NCBI RefSeq assembly: GCF_004359375.1
Contig: NZ_CP034726.1
Coordinates: 1,054,001 to 1,118,000, forward strand
DNA: 64,000 bases
DNA from: Acetilactobacillus jinshanensis
Lineage (GTDB): Bacteria > Bacillota > Bacilli > Lactobacillales > Lactobacillaceae
Reading direction: 5' to 3'
Below are positions 1 to 10,300 of this stretch, piece by piece; the stretch's first letter is position 1, and each line of letters starts with the position of its first letter. The notes beneath the pieces are model-generated. The model was not told the DNA's origin. It made no database searches and saw only the letters and a program-made list of their open reading frames with translations. The translations under genes were made by a program, and so were the position numbers.

Positions 1-105
1 ATTTATTGCGGAATAGTTCCTGGGCAAGTTGCTACCATTCAGGATAATTCTTAAATATAATGAAAACACTAATGAGTTATTTTGAAATAAAAGGTCTTAA
101 TATCC

Positions 106-996
106 ATGAACGAACCAAGTAAATTATTCTTATTATTTCTTAAATCAATTAATGCCCAGAAATTACTTTACGGTAGTCATACCTGGCAAAAAGAATTTTA
201 TGTCTTCTCGATTATGACGTGGGATGCTAAATATCATATGTCCAGCGCTAAAGTGGGTACACCTAAACAAATTCTGAATATCTTAAAACGGGACGTTCAG
301 AATGAAGCGTTCTTCAGTAATTCTAAAGATGCAAGCCTTAGGAATGGCGCAACCAAAGTATTACCAAGTGAAAAACAAGATGTAGATGAATTAAAAAAGT
401 CTGATCCCACTAATTTATGGGTGATAAGTTTTAATGATGAGCATATCGGGCCCAGTGAATTACACGAATTCAATCATCAAGATTTAGTGGAATATGAGAT
501 TTATCTTCGTAAACTGCAAAAAGAAAAAGCTAAGATAGCTAGACCCAAGCCAGAATCAACTAAACTGAATCTGCCAACTCAAATTTACAATAAATTAATT
601 AATATTGTCAGAGATCGAATCCCAAATGATCATTTAATTGACTGCCAAGATACGTCGGTTGGTGCAATTAACGACTTAATTCTAGGCTGTCAGCGTTACA
701 TTAAATATTACCAGAAACGCCAGATTAGACGGACATTGTATGATTATACGAACGTCAACATTGAATTATACGGACTCCAGCATATTCTAATGTGTTTAAA
801 ACGTTTAAATCACGCTCGGGTTCAAAATATTTACGAAGTCAACTGGAAAGCGTTAACCATTAAACCGTTAACGATTAACGATTTAAAGCATTATCTAAAT
901 CTTAATGATGATACTGTCCACAAATTTATTCAATGGATTCATGGTTCTAAAGTGGCTAAACAAGATGTGATGACTAATTTAAGTAGATTTAACTGA
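106..996 (+). CDS. hypothetical protein, 296 aa
   Basis: I do not recognise a family. The protein is soluble-looking, with no signal peptide or membrane segment. It is rich in Lys, Asn, Leu and Ile and ends in a helical C-terminal part (about residues 190-296) that could be a winged or helical DNA-binding fold, although no clear motif supports that. An AAAGG element lies about 10 nt before the ATG, and a TATAAT hexamer is present at 56-61. A strong terminator follows at once, so it appears to be monocistronic. IS copy 1 is inserted just downstream without disrupting it. The gene is confidently coding; its function is unknown. Confidence 0.7.
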   Translation: MNEPSKLFLLFLKSINAQKLLYGSHTWQKEFYVFSIMTWDAKYHMSSAKVGTPKQILNILKRDVQNEAFFSNSKDASLRNGATKVLPSEKQDVDELKKSDPTNLWVISFNDEHIGPSELHEFNHQDLVEYEIYLRKLQKEKAKIARPKPESTKLNLPTQIYNKLINIVRDRIPNDHLIDCQDTSVGAINDLILGCQRYIKYYQKRQIRRTLYDYTNVNIELYGLQHILMCLKRLNHARVQNIYEVNWKALTIKPLTINDLKHYLNLNDDTVHKFIQWIHGSKVAKQDVMTNLSRFN

Positions 997-1015
997 ATAA
1001 TATAATATACAAATA

Positions 1016-1047
1016 GGCGTTGATATTAATTTATCAACGTCTTTTTT
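1016..1047 (+). terminator. rho-independent terminator of the 106-996 gene
   Basis: An inverted repeat of the form GGCGTTGAT / ATCAACGTC with a 7-nt loop is followed by six T. Confidence 0.8.
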
Positions 1048-1134
1048 GTGCATTGTTAGCATGAGACACATTTTTCAATAATGTCTCATAAAAGCATTCT
1101 TCACAAGCTTTGCTTTATCGCTAAATTTACTTAC

Positions 1135-1340
1135 ATGAACTACTCGGCACTAAAGTACCGAGTTTCTAACTCAGCACCCTAAGTCTGTTCTTGGGAACGC
1201 CCGTGCTTATTCAGTACACAACTGTAGCGAAGTGTATTGAACAGAGGTAGAGTTGTTTGCCATGGCTTGTTCCAAGCCTAAATGCAGTATGTTAATACTG
1301 GCGTTCACATCTCTGTCTTGTTTAGTATGGCAATACGGAC
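1135..1340 (-). ncRNA. predicted omega RNA (reRNA) of TnpB copy 1
   Basis: In IS605 elements the 3' part of tnpB plus the right end is processed into the guide RNA that TnpB carries. Here the region runs from the end of tnpB through the right-end hairpin (1143-1162). The guide would be the flanking DNA read leftward from 1134 on the minus strand, starting GTAAGTAAATTTAGC. The 5' end is approximate. The assignment rests on family knowledge and on conservation with copy 2. Confidence 0.5.
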
Positions 1341-2466
1341 AAACAAAGCTACGAATGTTTAATGGCTTAGCACCCGTATTTTTGCCACAAGTATGACAAA
1401 TTCTACTAGTATTCTTAGGATTAACTAACTCTAGATGCTTGCCATACCATGCACACTTATAAGTCAGTAATGTCCTAAATCGATACCATGAAGCACAAGC
1501 GATGGCTCGAGCTAACTTGTGGTTATGTTGCATATCGGAGACCTTTAGGTCTTCAATTGCTATGAAATCATAGTGCTTAACTAGCCATGTGGTTAAAAAT
1601 TGTAAGTAATTGACTCGCTGATTTCTAATGTGATGATTAATTTTGGCTACTTCGTGTTTAGCTTTCTGATAGTTATGATATTCAACTAATGTCTTAACGT
1701 GATGGTTAGGCATCTTCTTTTGGAGATGTTTATTATATCTAATATCTTTGATTGCGCCATGTCTACGACGTGCTGACTTAATTTGCCACTTATGCTTTTT
1801 AGCTTCATTTGCTTTACTGTAATACTTAAAATTCCATTTCATGCCATTCGACAAAATAGCTAGGTCATCTAGTCCTACATCGATTCCGATTGCTTGGTCG
1901 GTCTTAGGTAATTGTACTTGGCTTTCGTACTCAACCGTAAGACTAGCCGAGTAATCTCCCGTGGAATCGTGCGTGACTGTGACTTGCTTGATTTTACCGA
2001 CTAATGGCTCATTGAAACGGACTCTGATATATCCTAATTTAGCTAATTTCAACACATGACTTTTGCCAATCTGCTTAGGGATACTAGTAGTCCGATAGGA
2101 CTGCTTGAAGTATTTCCGAGATTTGAACTTCGGAGCTTTAGCTCGATGCTGAAACAGGTTCTGATAAGATTGATACAAAATGCCTAATTCGCACTGCAGT
2201 GAACGGCTGTCCGAATATGCGAGCCATTTATATTTCTTTTTTAATGACTTTAATTGGTTGTATAAGTCATACTTACGAGGAAACTTGAGTGGCTTAGGAA
2301 TCGCTTTCTTAGCCATCTTATAGAGCTTCGCTCTATTCCATTTGCCTTTTTCAATCGCTAGAAAATGATTCCAAACAAAACGGATATCACCGAACTGCTG
2401 ACTAAGCCATGCCCGCTGGTCATGGTTAGGATATAATTTTGCTTTAATTCCTTTAGTGATTAACAT
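1207..2466 (-). CDS. tnpB: TnpB, RNA-guided nuclease of IS605 family, 419 aa
   Basis: This is an OrfB/TnpB protein, the transposon-encoded RNA-guided DNA nuclease related to Cas12. The RuvC triad is intact: Asp196 in GIDVGL, Glu305 in AIEDLKV and Asp386 in DRDVNAS. The zinc ribbon is present (Cys357-x2-Cys360 and Cys376-x2-Cys379). The length is normal for the family. The ATG start has a GGAGGTG site six nt upstream. It is transcribed away from tnpA. Its known role is to cut the empty donor site after excision, next to the transposon's target motif, so that the element is copied back. Compared with copy 2 it keeps a basic block at residues 43-80. Confidence 0.95.
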   Translation of the reverse strand: MLITKGIKAKLYPNHDQRAWLSQQFGDIRFVWNHFLAIEKGKWNRAKLYKMAKKAIPKPLKFPRKYDLYNQLKSLKKKYKWLAYSDSRSLQCELGILYQSYQNLFQHRAKAPKFKSRKYFKQSYRTTSIPKQIGKSHVLKLAKLGYIRVRFNEPLVGKIKQVTVTHDSTGDYSASLTVEYESQVQLPKTDQAIGIDVGLDDLAILSNGMKWNFKYYSKANEAKKHKWQIKSARRRHGAIKDIRYNKHLQKKMPNHHVKTLVEYHNYQKAKHEVAKINHHIRNQRVNYLQFLTTWLVKHYDFIAIEDLKVSDMQHNHKLARAIACASWYRFRTLLTYKCAWYGKHLELVNPKNTSRICHTCGKNTGAKPLNIRSFVCPYCHTKQDRDVNASINILHLGLEQAMANNSTSVQYTSLQLCTE

Positions 2467-2556
2467 TATTTCACCTCCTCAATACACTTATATTATACCA
2501 CATATGACTACAAATGTATTGGCTATAATGCTATTATGAATAGTATATAGTAGCTG

Positions 2557-2970
2557 ATGTATATGTTAGTTAGAAATCGTACCAATGTGCATAATCTGAA
2601 TTATCATTTAGTTTGGATTACTAAATATCGTAAAATGGTCTTTACTACTAAAGACCTGCGGTATGCTATGAAACGGATTATCCAATTTATTGCTGACAGT
2701 CACCATATCGTAATTCAAAAGATGGAAATCCTACCAGACCACATTCATATTCTGGTTAGTTTTCCGCCAGCTTACGCTGTATCTTCTGTGATTAAGACTT
2801 TTAAAGGCTTATCAGCTAGAATATGGTTCCAGCATTTTCCAGAGACTAAGAAAAAGCTATGGGGCGGGCACTTGTGGTCGCCCACATTCTATGCTGGCAC
2901 CGTTGGTGATATGTCTAGAAAAACGATTGAAAAATATATCAATAATCAATTAATCAATTATAAACGTTAA
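2557..2970 (+). CDS. tnpA: TnpA, Y1 HUH single-strand transposase, 137 aa
   Basis: IS200-type transposase acting as a dimer on single-stranded DNA, where it recognises the end hairpins. The metal-binding HUH motif is His62-Ile-His64 and the nucleophile is Tyr127 in the C-terminal helix (KYINNQ). A second ATG lies two codons in. By analogy with copy 2, where AGGAG sits 3 nt from the first ATG and 9 nt from the second, the second ATG may be the real start. Length and motifs are complete, so the gene is probably functional. Confidence 0.93.
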   Translation: MYMLVRNRTNVHNLNYHLVWITKYRKMVFTTKDLRYAMKRIIQFIADSHHIVIQKMEILPDHIHILVSFPPAYAVSSVIKTFKGLSARIWFQHFPETKKKLWGGHLWSPTFYAGTVGDMSRKTIEKYINNQLINYKR

Positions 2971-2973
2971 AAA

Positions 2974-3035
2974 GCCGTTGCTTAACGGTCATTCATCTCG
3001 GCACTAAAGTACCGAGTATTCTGACCCGCAACGGC
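2974..3035. repeat. left-end nested inverted repeats of IS copy 1
   Basis: An outer stem, GCCGTTGC (2974-2981) with GCAACGGC (3028-3035), encloses the shared 20-nt hairpin at 2997-3016. In copy 2 the outer stem is GTTGTTGC with GCAACAGC, so sequence has drifted while pairing is kept (one G-U). It lies just after the tnpA stop. Confidence 0.6.
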
Positions 3036-3042
3036 AAATTAG

Positions 3043-3496
3043 ATAAAGTATATAATTATTATATGGCACATTTAATTTAAAATAAGCTTAAATTTGTCGA
3101 TTTCGCCGATTGTACTTTAAGAGTTGAATAAGTAAATTGATTAAGGTACTTTTAATAATTCATTGCTATAATTAAATTTAATATTTAGTGAGAGTTTACT
3201 TCTAAAAGGAGTAAGCTCTTTTATTTTGCTAAAAATTAGAGAAATAAATGAAAATTTTATTGTAAGCGGATCAATCCCGCTATGAAAAATATAGTAAAGG
3301 CTTACATTAAGTAAGAAAGGTATTTACATTATTAAAATTTAGTGCTTTAATAAGGTCGTAACTGTATATAGGAGAGAAGAAAACAATTTTGTGAATATCA
3401 TTTTTAAATATCCATTAAATTGTAATTAAGTTAACTAAATTAACTGTTTAATATATATAAGTATGAGAAAAGCATTTGTTAAAGAGGCGTTTTTAA
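3043..3496. other. 454-bp non-coding stretch upstream of the adhesin
   Basis: AT-rich, with no convincing reading frame. It contains a plus-strand terminator-like hairpin (3191-3226) and a small GC-richer hairpin near 3268-3283 (GCGGATCAATCCCGC). The last ~130 bp presumably hold the adhesin promoter, but no strong -35/-10 pair stands out. Confidence 0.5.
3191..3226 (+). terminator. terminator-like hairpin
   Basis: GAGTTTACT pairs with AGTAAGCTC (one G-T) around a short loop, followed by TTTTATTTT. It would end transcripts arriving from the left, including tnpA read-through. Confidence 0.55.
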
Positions 3497-5191
3497 ATGT
3501 TATATAACAAGAAACAGTTTAGGAAGGCCAATGATAAAAAGGTCTTACACAAGATTGGTAAACATTGGGTAACCGTATCGGTTGCTATGTTAGCTATGTT
3601 GGGTGTAGGTGCTGCTATTAATACGGGCTCAGTCTCTCATGTTGAAACGGCAACGGCCGAAGCTCAGCCATCGATCGAAAAACAAGCTAAAGCTTTATTA
3701 GGTAATTTAGAAATTCATGCGGCACATGCGGATGCTACTAATTCCCAGTCTAATTCAGCTAATCAGCAAGCTAAAGCACCAGCATCAGCTACTGATAAAG
3801 AATTACAATCAGTATCTAATAGTGCTTTAAATAATGTGAGTTCAGCTTCTAGTTCTGCACCAAAGAGTGTAAGTTCAAGTGCATACGCAAAATCATCGAA
3901 TGATAGTACTTCTAATACGAAATCGAATAATGTCTCAGATGGTGGTAAACCTGCAACAAATAGTGACAATACTCCAGATAATTTAACCAATAAAGATGAA
4001 GCCTGGAAAAAACAGGGCGTTGTTTCAAATAAGCCTAATGCTGCTATGCAGAAGTATTTGAATTCACCAGCTGGTAAAGCTGGTGCTGAAGTTCTAAGTT
4101 CTGAAGTTAACCAGGTTAAGAAGCATGCTGGAGAGAACGGTAGTCAGTCTAATGCTACTATGAATACATTTAATGTTCCAAATAATAATAAGGCTTGGAA
4201 CTATGTAATGAATAGACAGAATTTATCGGCACAAGTATCAGATTCTATTTACCTTACTTATAAGGGTAAGGTAGTTCCTGCTTATTATAATAATAACGCA
4301 TTATACGATAGTAAAGGATCGTCTGATGACCCTGATAAGGGAGCTAATAAATTCATTTCATTACTAACGGCTATCGAAAATGTAGAGGTATCAGATATTA
4401 ATGAGCTCCTTCCTTCCGGTGATACCGTAACTAGCGATGCTATAAATAAAGAGCAATCAAATAATACTAATCTTCAATCTGCTTTGGGTGATTTGAGTGA
4501 TGGTAATACTTATCCTTATAATTATGGCCAACTTAATATCACTATTCCATTAGCAACGTATAATAATGCACCAAAGCCACCAAAAACTAAAGTACCATCA
4601 GATAAAGATTTTATTAACTATGTTGATCAATCAGGTAATGTGATTATGCCATTATATAAACAATCTGACGGTGGCCCCATAAATAAGTCTGATGCTGCCT
4701 TAAAAATGGCTTTCAATAATGGCGAATTAGCAACCTTACTTGATGACATGAACACTTTTAATAGCAGTGATCCTAAACCTGCTTTTAGTTCTGAAATAAA
4801 GACTCTGCAAGATGCAGGCGTTTTCCCTAAGAACTATACCACTACGGCAAGTGATTTAAATAATGCTATCTCTAAATTACACATCAAGAGTATAAGTAAC
4901 TCAGGTTATATAGATCTTAATCCGATTTCCTTCGGTTCTATTAAAGTGAATATTCCAGTATTTAAGACATATACAGGCACTGTTACATTTAAAGATGTTA
5001 CAAATGATGACAAGGTATTAACTGGCAGCACCAGTGATACTCAAACATTTTCTGATTTACCAAGTGATACAAGTAATGGAACTAATGTAAATGTTACTTT
5101 ACCAAAGGGCTATGTATTATCGAATAATCCTAAGAAGAATCAAACAACCGTTAACTTTACTTCTAATACAAAAATCAAACCATTGAGGTAA
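3497..5191 (+). CDS. adhesin fragment 1 (N-terminal, signal peptide)
   Basis: First 564 codons of the split adhesin, starting at an ATG after AAAGAGG. It ends at a TAA just after the A5 tract at 5170-5174. As written, the product would be secreted without its repeats or its wall-binding end. Confidence 0.7.
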   Translation: MLYNKKQFRKANDKKVLHKIGKHWVTVSVAMLAMLGVGAAINTGSVSHVETATAEAQPSIEKQAKALLGNLEIHAAHADATNSQSNSANQQAKAPASATDKELQSVSNSALNNVSSASSSAPKSVSSSAYAKSSNDSTSNTKSNNVSDGGKPATNSDNTPDNLTNKDEAWKKQGVVSNKPNAAMQKYLNSPAGKAGAEVLSSEVNQVKKHAGENGSQSNATMNTFNVPNNNKAWNYVMNRQNLSAQVSDSIYLTYKGKVVPAYYNNNALYDSKGSSDDPDKGANKFISLLTAIENVEVSDINELLPSGDTVTSDAINKEQSNNTNLQSALGDLSDGNTYPYNYGQLNITIPLATYNNAPKPPKTKVPSDKDFINYVDQSGNVIMPLYKQSDGGPINKSDAALKMAFNNGELATLLDDMNTFNSSDPKPAFSSEIKTLQDAGVFPKNYTTTASDLNNAISKLHIKSISNSGYIDLNPISFGSIKVNIPVFKTYTGTVTFKDVTNDDKVLTGSTSDTQTFSDLPSDTSNGTNVNVTLPKGYVLSNNPKKNQTTVNFTSNTKIKPLR

Positions 5192-7398
5192 AGCCAGGAC
5201 TTTCCACTGCAACTGATTTTATTCATTTTGTTGATGCATCAGATAACAAAACTGTTGGATCATTAATCTCAGATCAAACAGGTAATACAAATTCTGATGA
5301 CAGTAAAATAATTAATGCTATAAAGAACTCTAGCTCAATATCTGCTTTTTTAGGAGATACTGGTAGTATCTTTTCACATCCATCAGATTGGAAAGCCGAA
5401 TCTGCTAAGTTACAGCGTGATGGCATTTTACCAGATAAATATGAAATTAAAGCTGAAAACCTAAAGCCAGCTAATACGACTTTATCTGATTTACAAACAA
5501 AAGCATCTAACAACGATGAATCCGTTTATGGTAAAATTCAAGTTATTATTCCTGTGGAAGCATATCATGCCTTACCATATACCGGTAAAATTACTTTTAA
5601 AGTTCAAGGTAGCGATGGCATGAGCGACACCACTTTAGGAAGTGAACAATTCCGTAATTTAAAGGGCAATGTTACTGAAAATGCTGATCAGATTAAGTCA
5701 AATTTGTCACAACAAACAAAAAACGCATTAAACGGATACACATTACCATCTAGTGGCGTTAGCTTTAATAGTGATTATGTCTTTTCTGCAAATCAAAGTG
5801 ACAATCAAACCGTCTATGTTACTAGTCCAGTAACAACTGTTCATTTTAATGATATTTATGGTAATTCTGATGGAGTTGATACGCCTAGTGGTATATCCAC
5901 ACCGTTACCATCGGACCAACATCTCACAGGTGTAATTGGTAAATCTAAAGATGTCAATATAAGCAATAACAATTGGCAAATTGTTGATGGACAAGGGCAT
6001 CCAGTTACTACTTCTATATCAGAAGCTATCCAAACCAAACCCCATACAGTAAATTTAGATGTTGCACCTGTCTGGGATGGTATGACTTACGATTATAATA
6101 AGAATAATAATTCTATTGTATTTACAAGTACTCCGTACGGTACGATTAGTGATAATAATTCTGATGGCTTTTTGTCGCATGATATGAATACACCATTCCC
6201 TGTAAGTCTCTTAAAGTCAATTGAATTTAAGTCAGATGTTTCCTTTAATGGCGTTTCAGACCTATCATTTAATAACTTTTCTGATTTACAAACTGTTAAA
6301 TTTGATAATGTTAAAGATGCCTCAGATATTAAGACGATGTCTGGTATGTTTTATAGTGATCCAAGTTTACAATCTGTAGAATTTAATGGGTTAAATACGA
6401 CTGGTTTAACGGATATGCATCAAATGTTCTATAATGACCCAAGTTTAAATTCTGTAAACTTTGATTTAAATACAAAAAATGTAACTAATATGCAGAATGT
6501 ATTCTATGAACCAAATGGTACTACTTGGCAATCTAATGATTTACACATGCTAAATGCAATTAAATTTGGCCCTAATTTTAGTACGGCTGAAGCTAATACG
6601 ACGGATTTCTTCTCATCAGATCATGCTGGTTATATTAAAGTTGGTATAACCAATCCTTCAGTAACGGATTTACGTGGTGCAAATCATCAATATAATCCAG
6701 GCAAAACATTTTATAACGTTATTTCGGATAAGATGGCACCAACAAGTTATACTGATCCAAGAACTCATATAACACATACATGGAAAACATATAAAGATTT
6801 TTATACAACTACAAATCCATGGGTGTCTAAAGATCAACAACTAGTACAAGTAGATTATCCTGGATCATCATATACTCCAAATATGTATTGGTTTACTAAT
6901 CAATCAAATCCAAAGTCTACTTTATCAGAAACTATAAATTATAAACAAGGCAATACCCTTATTACTAGCAAGACGTTTAAATATGCAGGGACCTCAGATT
7001 TTAATTATTCTGTTCCATATTTAAACATGTTACTACAGTTTGTAAAACCAAATGCATATGTTCGTAATACAAAACCGGTAACTGGTAAATTTACTGTTAA
7101 TGGGCAAACCGATGTTCAGATTGGTGTTAATCCTACAACACCTGCTGGTAAGGGGGACATTGCTGTTTACTTTGTAGTACCTGTATCTGTTAGTCAACCA
7201 ACTGCATCTGATGCAAAGTCATCAGATGGTAAGTATATTAAATCATCAGATGGTAAGTATTATAAGATTGTATCCAATGGTATGCTATATGGAGCAGATA
7301 AGTCTGATAATCCTAACACACCGAGTGGCACGTCATTTGATATTAATTATGCTACTCGTACTATTAGTGGTGAACAATCCAGTACCACTAGCAACTAA
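5167..7398 (+). CDS. adhesin fragment 2 (middle, DUF285 repeats)
   Basis: Open frame from 5167 to the TAA at 7396-7398. The first in-frame start codon with downstream continuity is a GTG at 5554, but the coding sequence before it clearly matches the repeat module in fragment 1 (both contain a xxDFIxxVD... module), so the real connection is to fragment 1. There is no ribosome binding site. Confidence 0.6.
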   Translation, partial: YKNQTIEVKPGLSTATDFIHFVDASDNKTVGSLISDQTGNTNSDDSKIINAIKNSSSISAFLGDTGSIFSHPSDWKAESAKLQRDGILPDKYEIKAENLKPANTTLSDLQTKASNNDESVYGKIQVIIPVEAYHALPYTGKITFKVQGSDGMSDTTLGSEQFRNLKGNVTENADQIKSNLSQQTKNALNGYTLPSSGVSFNSDYVFSANQSDNQTVYVTSPVTTVHFNDIYGNSDGVDTPSGISTPLPSDQHLTGVIGKSKDVNISNNNWQIVDGQGHPVTTSISEAIQTKPHTVNLDVAPVWDGMTYDYNKNNNSIVFTSTPYGTISDNNSDGFLSHDMNTPFPVSLLKSIEFKSDVSFNGVSDLSFNNFSDLQTVKFDNVKDASDIKTMSGMFYSDPSLQSVEFNGLNTTGLTDMHQMFYNDPSLNSVNFDLNTKNVTNMQNVFYEPNGTTWQSNDLHMLNAIKFGPNFSTAEANTTDFFSSDHAGYIKVGITNPSVTDLRGANHQYNPGKTFYNVISDKMAPTSYTDPRTHITHTWKTYKDFYTTTNPWVSKDQQLVQVDYPGSSYTPNMYWFTNQSNPKSTLSETINYKQGNTLITSKTFKYAGTSDFNYSVPYLNMLLQFVKPNAYVRNTKPVTGKFTVNGQTDVQIGVNPTTPAGKGDIAVYFVVPVSVSQPTASDAKSSDGKYIKSSDGKYYKIVSNGMLYGADKSDNPNTPSGTSFDINYATRTISGEQSSTTSN

Positions 7399-10300
7399 GA
7401 AATATTTACAAAATTCAGCTAATTATAATGAATTTATTCCAGCTGGATATACTTTAGATGTGTCTAATTTAAGCACCCCATTACCAACTGTTGGTAAAGT
7501 ACCTACTTATTATACAAATAAGACTCAAAATGTATATGTTGTGGTTAATCCTATAGTTCATACAGCCATGGTTAAATATTGGTATTATGATGTTGATTCG
7601 CAAGGTAAGCTTAAGCCTAAGTTACTTAAATCTGATAGTGTTAACTTAGACCAACTAAAGAGTGAATTGCAAAAAAATGCTGTAACACATGTAAATAAAT
7701 CAGATGGGACTACTTATACTACTTATCAGCGTTATGAGTTCCCTGTTCATAATGCTGACGGGACAACGACAGAATGGTTATTACCCGCTGGTGGTGGATC
7801 CGATGACAGTGCTAATGATTACCCAAGTGATGTTAGTGATGCTGCATCACCAACAGGCAAGACACCTAATCCATATCAGCCAAATTCTGTTGGTGGTGTC
7901 TTTCCTGACATTGAAAATATTGAAACTGAAGAAAATAATCATTTTACACCTGGAAGTAAAAATGGTACTCCAACAACGCCAACATTAAACATTTATGGTG
8001 AAAAATTAGGTACTGTTAATTTTGAATTTGTTACTCCGTCACAAAATGGTGGGTCAGATGTTGTATTAACACCTACTATTCCATCAGATATAAATCGTTC
8101 TGATTTATCTGTTAATCCAAAAACGGGTATCATTTCAAGCACTGGTGTTATTGGTACCAGCCATGCACTAGATGGTAATGCTTATGATATTGATGGGACG
8201 TTGACACCATTTATGCCCAAAAATTATGCCACGTCAGATATATTCTATAATTCTCATCATTATGCATTAGATCATTACATTACTAATAGATCAGATGTAA
8301 CATTTGATAAGAATGATACTGATTCTAGTCAGCCTGCTGATAGTACATTTGACTATACTGAACATCCGCAGCTTGTAAAAGTACAAGTTACTAATTTAGA
8401 TCATTATCGTAGTACGATCTTTGTTAAGGTTATGGATGGTAAGAATAACATTGCCACTTATGATCCACAAAATCAATGGGATCAGAAGTTTGATATTGCT
8501 CCATATATGGCTGATGTTCTTGCTTCACCAGACTATACGTATGACAACACCGAATATGTAGAACCTAGTGGTAAGAAAGTCACATATGGCAATAACAATA
8601 TGTACTTTACTAACAGTAATCAGACAATCGTTATTAATGTGCACCATAATCCATATAATGGGACGATAAAACTGATGCATAATGGTCAGCAAGTTGGTTC
8701 TGACTTTACGTTTAATGGCTTAAGTGGTGATAGTGATACACCTGAAACTGTTCAGATCCCTAGTGATTATAAAGTTGCTAAAGGTTCTTCAGCTCATGTG
8801 GTACTTAATGTATCTAATCCTACACAAGTTGTTAACTTAACGAAGCTATATACTGGAACTATCAAATTAGTTGATAGTGCTACTCATAAGCAAGTTGGGT
8901 CTGATCAAGTATTCCCTGATTTACCAAGTGATAGGACGACTACAGAACCAGTTACATTACCAAGTGGTTATCAGTTAGCTCCAACTAATCCAGGATTGAC
9001 TGCACCTAATACAGCATTAATTAACTTTACTGCTAAGACTACTAGCCCTGTTGTTGTAAATGTTGTAAAGAATTCATCAAGTAGTACTACAACACCAACT
9101 ACGTATCCAGCAAAGATCGTATTTATGGATAATGGTACACAAGTTGGTAGTGATAATTATGGTGAACTGAGCAGTAAATATTCATCTACTAGATTAGTTA
9201 CCCCACCAAGTGGTTACACCTTAGCTAATAGCTCTGATAGTATTATTAACTTCAGTGTAAATAAGAAAACTATTCCGGTTGATGTTAACCAGATTACTAA
9301 CTACACAGGAATTATTAAGTTAATTGATAATGCTGGTAACCAAGTTGGCTCAGACCAGACGTTTACTAACTTACCAGTTGGTAATTTATATGAAGGTCGT
9401 AAATCAGGTAAGGAAACAACAACTGCAGAAACGGCACAGTTACCAAGTGATTATCAATTAGCTTCACCAAGTACTACGGCATTAGTCAAATTTGACTTTG
9501 ATCAATCAACGGCAGTGGTTCATGTTGCACCAAAATCAAAGTCCAGTACGTCAACAACACCTTCAACATATACTGGGACTGTTGACTTCATGGATAATGG
9601 TACACAAGTTGGTACACAAAGCATTTCTGGATTATCTGGTAATGTATCAAAACCTGCAAGTGCATTAACTTTGCCAAGTGGAGATGATTTAGTTGATCCA
9701 GCAGCTATCGTAAGTTTTACACCAAATAATGCGATGGCAACTGTTAATGTATACAACCAAAGTGAAGCCACTGATGCCACTAGTTATACCGGCATTATCA
9801 AATTAATTAATAATAATACTGGTGCGCAAGTTGGCTCTGATCAGGTATTTCCTAACTTATCAACAAATGATAATATGACTGAAATGGCTAGTATTCCTAG
9901 TGATTATCAGTTAACTCCTGGATTCAATGCGAGTGTTACCTTTAACTCAAAACAGGGTGGCACTGATACCCAAGAAGTTAAAGTTGTACCATTACGCACT
10001 ACAATCACGGTTTATTATGAAGATAGTATGAATGGCTTCCCAATTTATCCAGCTGGATTCCACCAAGGTTATAAAGGCCAGAAGTTCAATTTACAATTGT
10101 TCTTAAATGGTATTCCAAGTGATTACTACACAACACCTGTAGATACTATTTGGACGCCAAATAATAAGCCTGTTAGTGATTTTGATGAACAGAATCATAC
10201 AGTCTATGTCAAATTCCAGATGCGTAAGGGAACCATCAACATAATTTATGTTAATGCTAATGATCCAAGTAATGTAATAAGTCGTACATCTGTTATTGCA

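Larger units (their letters stand above)
1135..3042 (-). mobile_element. IS200/IS605-family insertion sequence, copy 1
   Basis: The element carries divergent tnpB (minus) and tnpA (plus) genes. Both ends hold the same subterminal hairpin, CTCGGCACTAAAGTACCGAG, at 1143-1162 and 2997-3016. I set the boundaries by aligning this copy with the copy at 31188-32985: identity starts at ATGAAC (1135) on the tnpB side and ends at TTAG (3042) on the tnpA side. Read on the minus strand, the left end follows TTTAT and the right end finishes TTCAT, which is the pattern of Y1 transposases that insert 3' of a short T-rich target without target duplication. Intact reading frames suggest an active element. Confidence 0.88.

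Noticed and set aside
5160-5195. Programmed -1 ribosomal frameshift at the adhesin A5 tract
   Set aside because: The zero-frame codons are ACA AAA ATC, which is not an X XXY YYZ slippery heptamer, and the P-site codon would not re-pair. A one-base deletion explains it better.
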